A stretch of DNA of 64,000 nt from Catonella massiliensis (lineage in GTDB: Bacteria; Bacillota; Clostridia; Lachnospirales; Lachnospiraceae): NCBI RefSeq assembly GCF_016651435.1, contig NZ_JAEPRJ010000001.1:2170001-2234000 (forward strand), in the 5' to 3' direction. The notes under the pieces are model-generated. The model made no database searches. It was not told the DNA's origin and worked only from the letters and a program-made list of their open reading frames with translations. Positions within the stretch are counted from its first letter, which is position 1, and each line of letters begins with the position of its first letter. The position numbers and the translations under genes are program-made. This document shows positions 31,528 through 39,408 of this stretch, in pieces.

Positions 31528-33585
31528 TCATCCCTCCTCTTTGCCTGCACTATTTGCCAATGCAAAAGGAAATACCTTTCCACTGCCCTTTTCCCTTAGT
31601 TTATACCCGCATACTGTAAAAGTCCACCTTGAGTCAACCATATCGTCAACCAGTAGAATATTTCCATCAGGACACTTTCTTACTTCAAATGAGCTATTGG
31701 CATTGTTATATTGAAGATAGCTTGTATTTAACTCTTTCTGACATACATTATTTGTTATCTTCTCTATCACCTCATAGTATGAAAGCTCCAGCCGCTCTGA
31801 AAGCCTCTTTGCAAAAGACTTTACTAATTCAGGGTGCCTTAAAGAAGGTACACTTGTTACCCATTGTATGTTATTATTTTTAGCAAATTTTTCAAGTAAT
31901 GCTACAGAGGCTTCTACAAGGCTGTCATCAAAATAATCATTTTTATATTTACCTTCAGAGACTGATATGCCCCAGCCCGAATCCCCATAATTGCTTAATA
32001 CCAAGCCTTCTTCACACCTATATTCGTCAGATATCTTATTTACACCATTAACCCTGATTCCATCAGGCCACTTTTTTCTTGCTTCGATAACATTAAAGTC
32101 ATCCTTAATAAATTTCTGAGCTTCCAATATCAAATCTTTAGATAATTCAGTTTCTATAAGCATATGTCCCTTACAGTTAGAGCATTTCCCGCATTTCTTT
32201 GCTGTGATATCGTCTAATTCTTTTGCTATAAATTCCATATAACAGTTATTCTGTCTCAAGAACTCTTCCATCTTCAAAAGCTCATTTTTTCTTATTTCCG
32301 TTATTCGTTCACTCTTTTCCAGATTAGGCTTCCATTCTCTTGCAGACTTATAATATTTACCTTTTTCAACATAAATATCTCCATTTACTAACAGGTATTT
32401 AACGCAGGCTTCGATTTTACCCCTTTTCATATTTATATGGGTTTCCATCTCCCTGATTTTAATCCCCGGATTATTCTTAACTGTTTCAACAACTGCTGTC
32501 ATAAGCTTTTCAGTTGGAAATGCAGAGTTAATGAAATAATTATTTATTTCATCATCTTCACCACCACATAGCAATATTGCATAGGCATTGTCAATTCCTC
32601 TTCCTGCACGTCCTATCTGCTGATAATATGCCACTATATTACCAGGTTTTTGAAAATGTATAACAAAGCTAATATCCGGTTTATCAAAGCCCATTCCAAA
32701 GGCTACTGTTGCTATCATAACCTTTATTTGATTATTCATAAATGATTCTATAATCTCGTGTTTTTTCTCTATATCCAAGGCGGCATAGTAGCTTTCACTT
32801 TTTACTCCATTTTTCTTCAACCAATTGTCAAGCAGCTTGCAGTCATTTACAGTAAGACAATATATAACACCTGTTCCCGGGATATCATTAATATTCTGCA
32901 GTATCCACACCATCCTTGCTTCTTTTGATGGCAGTTTTACAACCTGTAAAGATAGGGATTCCCTCATAAGACTGCCACGACTTATTTGTAAGCTGTCACC
33001 AAGCTGCTCTTTTATATCATTTACCACTCTGTTATTAGCAGTTGCAGTTGTGGCTATAACAGAAATATTAACCGGTAAAATACTAAGAATATCTACAATC
33101 CTCCTGTAATCAGGCCTGAAATCATGTCCCCAGTCAGAAATACAATGAGCTTCATCGACAACAAAAAGCATTATTTTCTTTGCCATCTTCTCCAGCATAA
33201 ACTCTTTAAATTGCTGATTGGACAGTCTTTCAGGCGATATAATTAAAGCATCAACCGAGCCATTTTCTATATCAGACATTATTTGATTCCAATAATCAAC
33301 ATTTTCAGAATTGATTGTTTTAACTCGTACCCCAATCTTTTTAGCAGACTCAATTTGATTGTTCATTAATGCAAGCAAAGGGCTTATAATAAGCGTTATT
33401 CCATTTTTCTTTTTCTTTAGTATTTTTGTAGCAAGAAAATATACCAAACTTTTTCCCCATCCGGTTTTCTGTACTACAAGTACTCTTTTTCCATTTACAG
33501 CATATTCTATCGCCTCTCTTTGCCCTTCTCTAAATTCTGCTCCTTCACCGTAAGCAGCTTTTAATTCATTAAGTAATTCATCCAT
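31528..33585 (-). CDS. RecQ-like helicase fused to a C-terminal phosphoribosyltransferase domain
   Basis: This 685-aa protein has an N-terminal SF2 RecQ helicase: VVQKTGWGKSLVYF (Walker A, near 40), VVDEAHCISDWGHDFRPDYR (DEAH), and QQIGRAGRGIDNA (motif VI). A zinc-type cluster CGKCSNC is near 450. No HRDC is visible; instead residues ~520-685 form a PRTase-like domain with the PRPP loop ILLVDDMVDSRWTFTVCGY near 640-660, as in ComF-type proteins. It is followed directly by a DprA-like gene. The gene is much more AT-rich than hprK beside it. Confidence 0.85.
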   Translation of the reverse strand: MDELLNELKAAYGEGAEFREGQREAIEYAVNGKRVLVVQKTGWGKSLVYFLATKILKKKKNGITLIISPLLALMNNQIESAKKIGVRVKTINSENVDYWNQIMSDIENGSVDALIISPERLSNQQFKEFMLEKMAKKIMLFVVDEAHCISDWGHDFRPDYRRIVDILSILPVNISVIATTATANNRVVNDIKEQLGDSLQISRGSLMRESLSLQVVKLPSKEARMVWILQNINDIPGTGVIYCLTVNDCKLLDNWLKKNGVKSESYYAALDIEKKHEIIESFMNNQIKVMIATVAFGMGFDKPDISFVIHFQKPGNIVAYYQQIGRAGRGIDNAYAILLCGGEDDEINNYFINSAFPTEKLMTAVVETVKNNPGIKIREMETHINMKRGKIEACVKYLLVNGDIYVEKGKYYKSAREWKPNLEKSERITEIRKNELLKMEEFLRQNNCYMEFIAKELDDITAKKCGKCSNCKGHMLIETELSKDLILEAQKFIKDDFNVIEARKKWPDGIRVNGVNKISDEYRCEEGLVLSNYGDSGWGISVSEGKYKNDYFDDSLVEASVALLEKFAKNNNIQWVTSVPSLRHPELVKSFAKRLSERLELSYYEVIEKITNNVCQKELNTSYLQYNNANSSFEVRKCPDGNILLVDDMVDSRWTFTVCGYKLREKGSGKVFPFALANSAGKEEG

Positions 33586-33606
33586 ACCTTAAACTCCCTT
33601 AATTAT

Positions 33607-34533
33607 TTACTTAAAATTCTCCCTCAACAACTTCCCAAAATACCTGCTCATTTTCTCTGCCCCATAGAGATTTAGATGAAGCCCTCCGTCATAGGTATCC
33701 TTGGAATAATCAATCCCCACCTCATCTTGTTTATCAAGAAAATTGATGTACTTTAAGTCATTTTCCCCTGCATAATTCCTAATCTGCTCATCCCACTCTT
33801 TGTACCAGTAAGGATAAAGAATTGGTGCCTTCATAAGGATGAGCTCTACATTGTTTTCCTTACATAGCTTCACCATCTTGTCAAGATACTCGTAAGATAT
33901 GTCAGGCAGTCTGTAGTCGGAAAGAGGCTTCCCTACAGGAATCTTATCCACAGGATGTACCCCTTTATTCACAAGGTAGCCGTCCTCAGACACCTTTGGC
34001 TTAGTGAAAATGTACTTAAAGTCCTGACTCGTAAGCTCACTCCAGCGTGAGTGGAAACGAAGCAGAGGAAAGACATAGGTGATAAATTTCTCCTCAGGAA
34101 GCATAGAAGCCTTGACTGCCTCTACCTTAGAAGCAGACCACCTCATACCGTCAAGAGTCATGCGGTTGTAGCTCTCCTTTTGAGCCCTAGCGTACTTCAT
34201 AGCAAGCACATTGTAAACTACGGTCTTTGGCTTCTCATACTTAAGCATTTCTTCAAGAAGATAGTAAGACTGCCATATAAGCTGGTTGGCACTTCCCCTT
34301 ATATAGGACTTGATGCCATATTCCTTCCTCAAAACCTCTGGCGAAAAGCTTTCATAGACTTCGCAGTCTCCTACAAAGAGCAGGTCGTGGTCTTTCTCTA
34401 CGTCATAATACTCACTGATAAGCGCACCTTCAGGATTGTCCTCCACATACTTAGGCATAAGCAGTCTCTGAACGAAAAAAAGAATGGCAAGGGTGATGCA
34501 AATGGTAGAAATTATATATATTTTCCTCTTCAT
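33607..34533 (-). CDS. SGNH/DltD-like envelope protein
   Basis: This 308-aa protein has an N-terminal membrane anchor (IYIISTICITLAILFFV) and an extracellular SGNH-like fold. Block I reads LLFVGDCEVYESFSP, where the usual nucleophile serine of GDS is a cysteine; the final block is YDGGLHLNLYGAEKM, supplying Asp/His. It is the last gene of the adenylation-carrier-MBOAT operon, corresponding to DltD, and probably transfers an acyl group to a wall or surface polymer. It is shorter than canonical DltD (about 400 aa). Confidence 0.75.
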   Translation of the reverse strand: MKRKIYIISTICITLAILFFVQRLLMPKYVEDNPEGALISEYYDVEKDHDLLFVGDCEVYESFSPEVLRKEYGIKSYIRGSANQLIWQSYYLLEEMLKYEKPKTVVYNVLAMKYARAQKESYNRMTLDGMRWSASKVEAVKASMLPEEKFITYVFPLLRFHSRWSELTSQDFKYIFTKPKVSEDGYLVNKGVHPVDKIPVGKPLSDYRLPDISYEYLDKMVKLCKENNVELILMKAPILYPYWYKEWDEQIRNYAGENDLKYINFLDKQDEVGIDYSKDTYDGGLHLNLYGAEKMSRYFGKLLRENFK

Positions 34534-34541
34534 TCCTCCTC

Positions 34542-36113
34542 CTAAAACCTGTTGTATATGAACTGTGAGCTGTCATAGCCTATACCATAGACTCCAAAAA
34601 TCAGAATCGTTACAAAAAGCAGGGCAAGCACAGGGTACCAGATAATCTCATCTTTAGCTAATATCCTGTCTCTTATGTCAGTAGTTCTTGAGGCAAGACT
34701 TACCACAAATAAAATAACTACTCCCACAGCTAAAACGAGGTAATCAGCTGTAGTTATTCCAAGGTCGGTAACTACCGCCTTTCCCCAGTTATTTACCCAA
34801 AATATACTAAAAAATGCCTTAAAAGTCACTCCTACATCGCCGTAGCAATCAAGCATTCTGATACTGCTCATTATAAATACGGTGCGGATGGCTGAAAATG
34901 CATCGTAAGCTCTAAAAGGTAGCTGCTTTATCGGAATAAGTTTGTGAAAAGCCGCAAAGACAGGCTTAAGCTCGTCAGATATCAGTATGCAAAGTCCATT
35001 TAGGAGCCCCCATACTACAAAGTTCCAGCCTGCTCCATGCCAAAGTCCTGTGAGGAACCAGACCATAAGTGCTGAAATGTAGACAGGCACACGCTTTCCT
35101 ATGCTTTTCCCAAGGTGCTTTCTGGAGAACTTTGACAGCTTCAGCATAAAAGTCGATACGGAAAGTGGATAGAATACATAGTCCCTAAACCAAGCCCCCA
35201 TGGTTATGTGCCAACGGCGCCAGTATTCCTTAACATTTTTTGAAAAATACGGTCTGATGAAGTTCTCCTCCACCTTGATTCCAAGCATTTCCGCTATGGC
35301 TATGGTGATGTCTATTCCGCCTGAAAAGTCTGCATATATCTGCAGTGCATAAAACATGATTCCCATAAGGGCGAAGACTCCGTTATAGGTCTCAGAGTCA
35401 GAAACAATGGTAAGAACTGCAGGTAAGATGCGGTCTGCGATTACCATTTTCTTAAAATAACCCCATAACAGCCTGTAAAGCCCTCTGATAAAGTCTTTGT
35501 GATTGTAGCTATGCCTTGTAAAAAGTGACTCAGAGATATGGTCAAACCTGCTTATAGGGCCTTGGATTAGTTGCGGGAAAAATGATATGTAAAGGGCGAA
35601 CTTAAAGAAATTTTTCTCAGCCCTGTATTTCTTGCGGTATACATCCACAAGATAGCCGATGCTCTTAAAGGTGTAGAAAGAAATTCCCATAGGTAAAATG
35701 AGGTTAAGAAACTTAAATCCTCCACCGCCTGTAAGTGCATTTGATACTATGTTAATATTGGCAATGACAAAGTCAGCATATTTTACCACTATGAGGGTTC
35801 CAAGGCTGAAAATAAGACCGAAGTAGAGCCATTTTTCCCCCTTACCTGAGGCAGTGAATCGGTGCTTTTCCTCCGCTTTTACCTCTGAATTTCTTTTAGA
35901 TATATTCACATAGATATCGTCTATTTTAAGGCTCGCAAACCAGACTCCGGCAGTAACCAGAGCCATATATATGAGATAGACTTTGCCGGCATAGAAGTAA
36001 AATGAAAGGCCTGCAAAGAGCAAAAACTGCCACTGAAACCGCTTAAATACAGTATAATAGCAGATAATGAAAGCTATTAAAAAGGCTATAAATCCATAAG
36101 ATACGAATAGCAT
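34542..36113 (-). CDS. MBOAT-family membrane O-acyltransferase (DltB/AlgI-like)
   Basis: This 523-aa multispanning protein has the MBOAT signatures VKEYWRRWHITMGAWFRDYVFYPL (near residue 300) and MVWFLTGLWHGAGWNFVVWG (near 355, catalytic His). It accepts an acyl or D-alanyl group from a carrier protein and passes it across the membrane to the SGNH partner. It lies 2 bp after the carrier protein gene and 8 bp before the SGNH gene. DltB-like function is inferred from the operon; alginate-type O-acetylation is the alternative. Confidence 0.88.
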   Translation of the reverse strand: MLFVSYGFIAFLIAFIICYYTVFKRFQWQFLLFAGLSFYFYAGKVYLIYMALVTAGVWFASLKIDDIYVNISKRNSEVKAEEKHRFTASGKGEKWLYFGLIFSLGTLIVVKYADFVIANINIVSNALTGGGGFKFLNLILPMGISFYTFKSIGYLVDVYRKKYRAEKNFFKFALYISFFPQLIQGPISRFDHISESLFTRHSYNHKDFIRGLYRLLWGYFKKMVIADRILPAVLTIVSDSETYNGVFALMGIMFYALQIYADFSGGIDITIAIAEMLGIKVEENFIRPYFSKNVKEYWRRWHITMGAWFRDYVFYPLSVSTFMLKLSKFSRKHLGKSIGKRVPVYISALMVWFLTGLWHGAGWNFVVWGLLNGLCILISDELKPVFAAFHKLIPIKQLPFRAYDAFSAIRTVFIMSSIRMLDCYGDVGVTFKAFFSIFWVNNWGKAVVTDLGITTADYLVLAVGVVILFVVSLASRTTDIRDRILAKDEIIWYPVLALLFVTILIFGVYGIGYDSSQFIYNRF

Positions 36114-36115
36114 CT

Positions 36116-36343
36116 CTACTCCAATTCCACTAAAAGTGTAATAATCGCTTCAAGTGAGTTAAAGTTGTCGGGTGTAATCTCATTGGCAGGCACCTTTATA
36201 TCGAATTCTTCAGCGATTTCCGATATGAGAGTCACTATGTCAAATGAGTCAAATATCCCGCTATCTATGAGGCTTTTCTCCTTTTCATAATCAACCTCCG
36301 GGTGGATGTCCTGCAAAATGTCAAGTAATTCAGTCTTATTCAT
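36116..36343 (-). CDS. Acyl/D-alanyl carrier protein (DltC-like)
   Basis: This 75-aa carrier has the phosphopantetheine site in SLIDSGIFDSFDIVTLISEI (Ser in DSF). It lies between the adenylation enzyme and the MBOAT gene, giving the order A-C-B-D rather than the usual dlt A-B-C-D. Its load, D-alanine or another acid, is set by the adenylation enzyme. Confidence 0.88.
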   Translation of the reverse strand: MNKTELLDILQDIHPEVDYEKEKSLIDSGIFDSFDIVTLISEIAEEFDIKVPANEITPDNFNSLEAIITLLVELE

Positions 36344-36434
36344 AAAGGCTCTCCTTAAATAACCTGTGATATGGGATTGCTATAGCTTCCCCATTTACTT
36401 TTAAAATATAACTATAACACTTTAGCGAATATTT

Positions 36435-38132
36435 TTAAATGAGTTTTGATAAAGCCTTCCTGTCTATCTTACCACCTGCCATAAGCGGAAGCTTATCAAG
36501 CTTAACCACCTTGCCAGGAACCATATAGGAGGCAAGTCTATTTCTAAAATTTTCCTTTACCTTGGCTTCTTCTATTCTACCCTCGTAGAAAAATGTTATA
36601 ACCTCCTTTTCAGGGTTATAAATACAGCATCCTCTGTCAACTCCCTCAAATGCACCTCCACAGGCTTCTATCTCTTCAAGTTCAATCCTATAGCCTCTGT
36701 GCTTTATCTGATTGTCCCCTCTTCCTGCAAAATAAAGCTCTCCATCCTCTCCAAAGTAGCCTATGTCGCCTGTCTTGTAAAGGAGTATAGACCTACCATC
36801 TGTTAATTGGTAGTTCACAAATTTCTCCTTTGTCCTCTCCTCATCTTTGTAGTAGCCTGAAGAAAGCCCTGTTCCACCTATGCAGATTTTGCCTTTATGC
36901 CTTAAATTCTCCATTTCAGCAGACTGTTTTACTATGTGGCTGTATTCTTTATCGATGAGAAAAGTCTCAACATTAGGAAGCCGTTTTCCTATTGATAAAT
37001 CTATTTTGCTATGCCCAAAAATCTCCGTATCATCAGGTTTTGCTATATGGCTGTCTTCTTCATCCTTAGAAAAAATTCCCGCACCAGGATGCGGATTTGC
37101 TATAGGGTTACCTTCCTCATCCATTAGAAAAATCTCCGTATCGGGAAGCGGTTTCCCGATAGGTATACCGTTTTCCAGTTTCTCCACATCATAAACCACA
37201 TAATAACTGCTCATACCTGTACACTCAGTTGCACCGTACAGATTGATAAATCTTGCCCCAGGGCAGGCTTTCATCCACTGTTTCAAATGGCCAATCAGCA
37301 ATACTTCGCCGCCAAAGGCAACAACCTTTAGGTACTCAGGCTTTGCTATGTCAAAGGCTGATAGCTTGGTAAATATGGTAAAGGCAGAGGATACAAAGCA
37401 GATAGTGTTTATCTTATGTTCATTAAGGTATTCTATGAGCATAACCGGAGACATAAATAGCTTCTTAGGAATAAAATATGTAGTCGCCCCGTATTTTAGC
37501 GTGGTATAGACATCCTTTAGGCTTGCATCAAGATAGAGCGGCGCCTGATTGCCAAATACAGTATCCTCATCACACTCTAAGACTTTGCCAAGCCCCTCTA
37601 TATAGTCAATCACATTCCTATGGCTTGCCACCACTCCCTTTGGCACCCCTGTAGAACCTGAGGTAAATACCAGGTAAATAGTGTCTATCTCTTTTGCCTT
37701 ATGGCTTATATCTAGCAATAACATGGCATTAGTTTGCCTGCTTAGAGCTTCCTCAAAGCTACAAATATCTCCACTAAATCCAAGGTTTTTAGCCTTTTCC
37801 CTAGTATGTTCGTCAACTATCATAAGCTTTGCTTTAGTTATATCTATGATGGCATCAAGCCTTGTCTCAGGCATATCAAGGTCTAGCGCCACATAAAAAT
37901 TCCCCGAGCGGACTACTCCCAAAAGGGCAGAAACCTCCTCAGGGGACTTCTCCATAAAGACAAGTATAGGCTCGTTATAGATATTTTTATCAGCTATGAA
38001 ACTTCCTATAGCTTCGGTTTTCGATTTAAGCTCCAAAAAGGTCAAGGCGGAAGCTTCACCTATAAAGGATGGCTTGTCGGGGTAGCTTGTGGCAGTTTCA
38101 TCAAGGTAAGTGAGTATATTAGTTGGTTTCAT
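36435..38132 (-). CDS. AMP-forming adenylation enzyme (DltA-like) with internal repeat expansion
   Basis: This 565-aa ligase of the amino-acid adenylation superfamily has LVFTSGSTGVPKGVVASHRN (P-loop) around 150-170, NLYGATECTG near 300, LYKTGDIGYFGEDGELYFAGRGDNQIKHRGYRIE near 460-490, and the final catalytic Lys in GGKIDRKALSK. It probably activates D-alanine for the carrier protein. It is about 60-75 residues longer than DltA because the TEIFLMDEEGNPI segment (about residue 330) is repeated nearly four times as degenerate 18-19-residue units before the conserved KICIGGTGLSSGYY. Start 38132 lies 5 bp after the DUF3791 gene stop; the ribosome site is weak. Confidence 0.85.
   Translation of the reverse strand: MKPTNILTYLDETATSYPDKPSFIGEASALTFLELKSKTEAIGSFIADKNIYNEPILVFMEKSPEEVSALLGVVRSGNFYVALDLDMPETRLDAIIDITKAKLMIVDEHTREKAKNLGFSGDICSFEEALSRQTNAMLLLDISHKAKEIDTIYLVFTSGSTGVPKGVVASHRNVIDYIEGLGKVLECDEDTVFGNQAPLYLDASLKDVYTTLKYGATTYFIPKKLFMSPVMLIEYLNEHKINTICFVSSAFTIFTKLSAFDIAKPEYLKVVAFGGEVLLIGHLKQWMKACPGARFINLYGATECTGMSSYYVVYDVEKLENGIPIGKPLPDTEIFLMDEEGNPIANPHPGAGIFSKDEEDSHIAKPDDTEIFGHSKIDLSIGKRLPNVETFLIDKEYSHIVKQSAEMENLRHKGKICIGGTGLSSGYYKDEERTKEKFVNYQLTDGRSILLYKTGDIGYFGEDGELYFAGRGDNQIKHRGYRIELEEIEACGGAFEGVDRGCCIYNPEKEVITFFYEGRIEEAKVKENFRNRLASYMVPGKVVKLDKLPLMAGGKIDRKALSKLI
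36905..37142. repeat. Four ~57-bp degenerate tandem repeats inside the adenylation gene
   Basis: Units of 18-19 codons begin TEIFLMDEEGNPIANP, AGIFSKDEEDSHIAKP, TEIFGHSKIDLSIGKR and VETFLIDKEYSHIVKQ. They stay in frame and lie where other adenylation enzymes have a single surface loop. Confidence 0.75.
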
Positions 38133-38137
38133 AATGT

Positions 38138-38368
38138 TTATTCTTTTCTAAGATTGTGGGGAGGGGCAGTTTCCCTTAAAATAAGTTCTTCGACCAGGTA
38201 GGCATCGCTCATACAATGCATATCTGAGATTCCTTGGCTCATAAGTGTGTAAACTATAGAGTGATAAAAATAATCTAAGGCTTCTTCAACTGTTTTATTA
38301 CGCTCTTTTGCATAGGCTACTACAATTCTTGCGTATTTTTTCTGTAAAAGGATTGGGTGTGCTAGCAT
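38138..38368 (-). CDS. DUF3791-type small protein (second)
   Basis: This 76-aa protein with AYAKERNKTVEEALDYFYHS and a conserved acidic C-terminal part resembles DUF3791 proteins found next to DUF3990. Its AAAGGAG lies in the end of the DUF3990 gene, which it overlaps by 7 bp. Probably an antitoxin-like or accessory partner; its stop is 5 bp before the adenylation gene. Confidence 0.6.
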   Translation of the reverse strand: MLAHPILLQKKYARIVVAYAKERNKTVEEALDYFYHSIVYTLMSQGISDMHCMSDAYLVEELILRETAPPHNLRKE

Positions 38369-38835
38369 ATTATTTCACTCCTTTCAAAATGGAGATATTT
38401 GAGCGATTCTTCCGAACGAAAACAAATCTGCAAGTTCGGTTTCTCATAACGCAGACGATTAATAGCCTCTTTTTTCTCAATAAGTCCATCAAAAAACAAT
38501 TCAATGGTATTGAATACTTTATCATTGGCTACACCACCAATAACGATATCATAATCAGACTTATCTTTACTAAGTCTGCAGTTTACTACAAAATCCAGCC
38601 ATTCTTCCGAATATGAATCAAATTTCAAGGTCTTTAAGCTCTCAAAAGCCTCTTCGCTAAATTCATATACCGACACAATTCCTTCCTTACCTTCACTTCT
38701 TACCTTTTTACACCAATTCTCAGCTTGTTCGAGAATTGGCGTGGTATAAAAGCCCTTTCCGAAGTCAACATTCAGCCTCGAATGCTCTAAGTCCGGCTTA
38801 GATACCTCAAGATATGAGCCATGATATAAAATCAT
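38362..38835 (-). CDS. DUF3990 protein, ADP-ribosyltransferase-like
   Basis: This 157-aa protein starts MILYHGSYLEVSKPDLEHS and contains DFGKGFYTTPILEQAENWC, a layout like the His and Tyr blocks of small ADP-ribosyltransferase folds. A late glutamate region (FDGLIEKKEAINRLRY) could complete the site. It is nested between two DUF3791 genes with 4- and 7-bp overlaps. A toxin-antitoxin role is an inference from this arrangement. Confidence 0.65.
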   Translation of the reverse strand: MILYHGSYLEVSKPDLEHSRLNVDFGKGFYTTPILEQAENWCKKVRSEGKEGIVSVYEFSEEAFESLKTLKFDSYSEEWLDFVVNCRLSKDKSDYDIVIGGVANDKVFNTIELFFDGLIEKKEAINRLRYEKPNLQICFRSEESLKYLHFERSEIIC

Positions 38836-39068
38836 AATTCTACCCCTTTTCTCTTCATAAGCTCTATTATGTCATTTACAATATACTCCTTCCCCTGTGT
38901 GTGGAGCACATCATAACAAGCAAAGATGTATTCGTGTAAAATCCCTGAATTCTTTAATGCATCATAAGTCATGACAGCATCCTTATTAAGCACAGCTGCA
39001 ACATTTTCTATACAAAATATGGCAAATTCTACTTCATTAAGACCATAGTCGGTGTTGGTGTTTTGCAT
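38832..39068 (-). CDS. DUF3791-type small protein (first)
   Basis: This 78-aa protein has VEFAIFCIENVAAVLNKDAVMTYDALKNSGILHEYI and starts after AAAAGAGGTAACC. It overlaps the DUF3990 gene by ATGA. It heads the operon that continues into the dlt-like genes; an antitoxin-like role is suspected. Confidence 0.65.
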   Translation of the reverse strand: MQNTNTDYGLNEVEFAIFCIENVAAVLNKDAVMTYDALKNSGILHEYIFACYDVLHTQGKEYIVNDIIELMKRKGVEL

Positions 39069-39130
39069 ATGGTTACCTCTTTTCTAAGGCTATTGTATAA
39101 GGGAAGGGGGTGGGTTGTCAATTGCGTAGA

Positions 39131-39170
39131 TTGAAAAAGGACTGTGGCTGAGATTTCAGCTACAGTCCTA
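39131..39170 (-). terminator. Terminator of the NERD-helicase unit
   Basis: A stem of 13 bp (GGACTGTGGCTGA paired with TCAGCTACAGTCC, one G-U, loop GATT) is followed on the minus strand by TTTTT. Confidence 0.75.
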
Positions 39171-39209
39171 TAATAGCATCTTTAGAATCAGTAGTTTGCA
39201 GAGCGCCAA

Positions 39210-39398
39210 TTATTTACTCTCACCTACATCTTCTTTAGTCAAATCAATTATTTCCATATTGTCTAAATCAATCCCTGTCACATCTTTCAAGTCCTTAAAC
39301 TCTCTATATCCTTTCGTAGTTAAAGTAAAACGTTTCTTTACTCCTTTTTCTTTTTTATGGTTTTTAGTAATTTTATCAATCCATTTTAGAAGTCTCAA
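39210..39398 (-). CDS. 62-aa hypothetical protein downstream of NERD-helicase
   Basis: TTG start with AGGAGG at good spacing. Basic N-terminal half (KKEKGVKKRFTLTTKGYREF) and acidic C-terminal half. Ten bp after the NERD-helicase gene and before its terminator, so co-transcribed. No family recognised. Confidence 0.5.
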   Translation of the reverse strand: MRLLKWIDKITKNHKKEKGVKKRFTLTTKGYREFKDLKDVTGIDLDNMEIIDLTKEDVGESK

Positions 39399-39408
39399 CT
39401 TTATCCTC

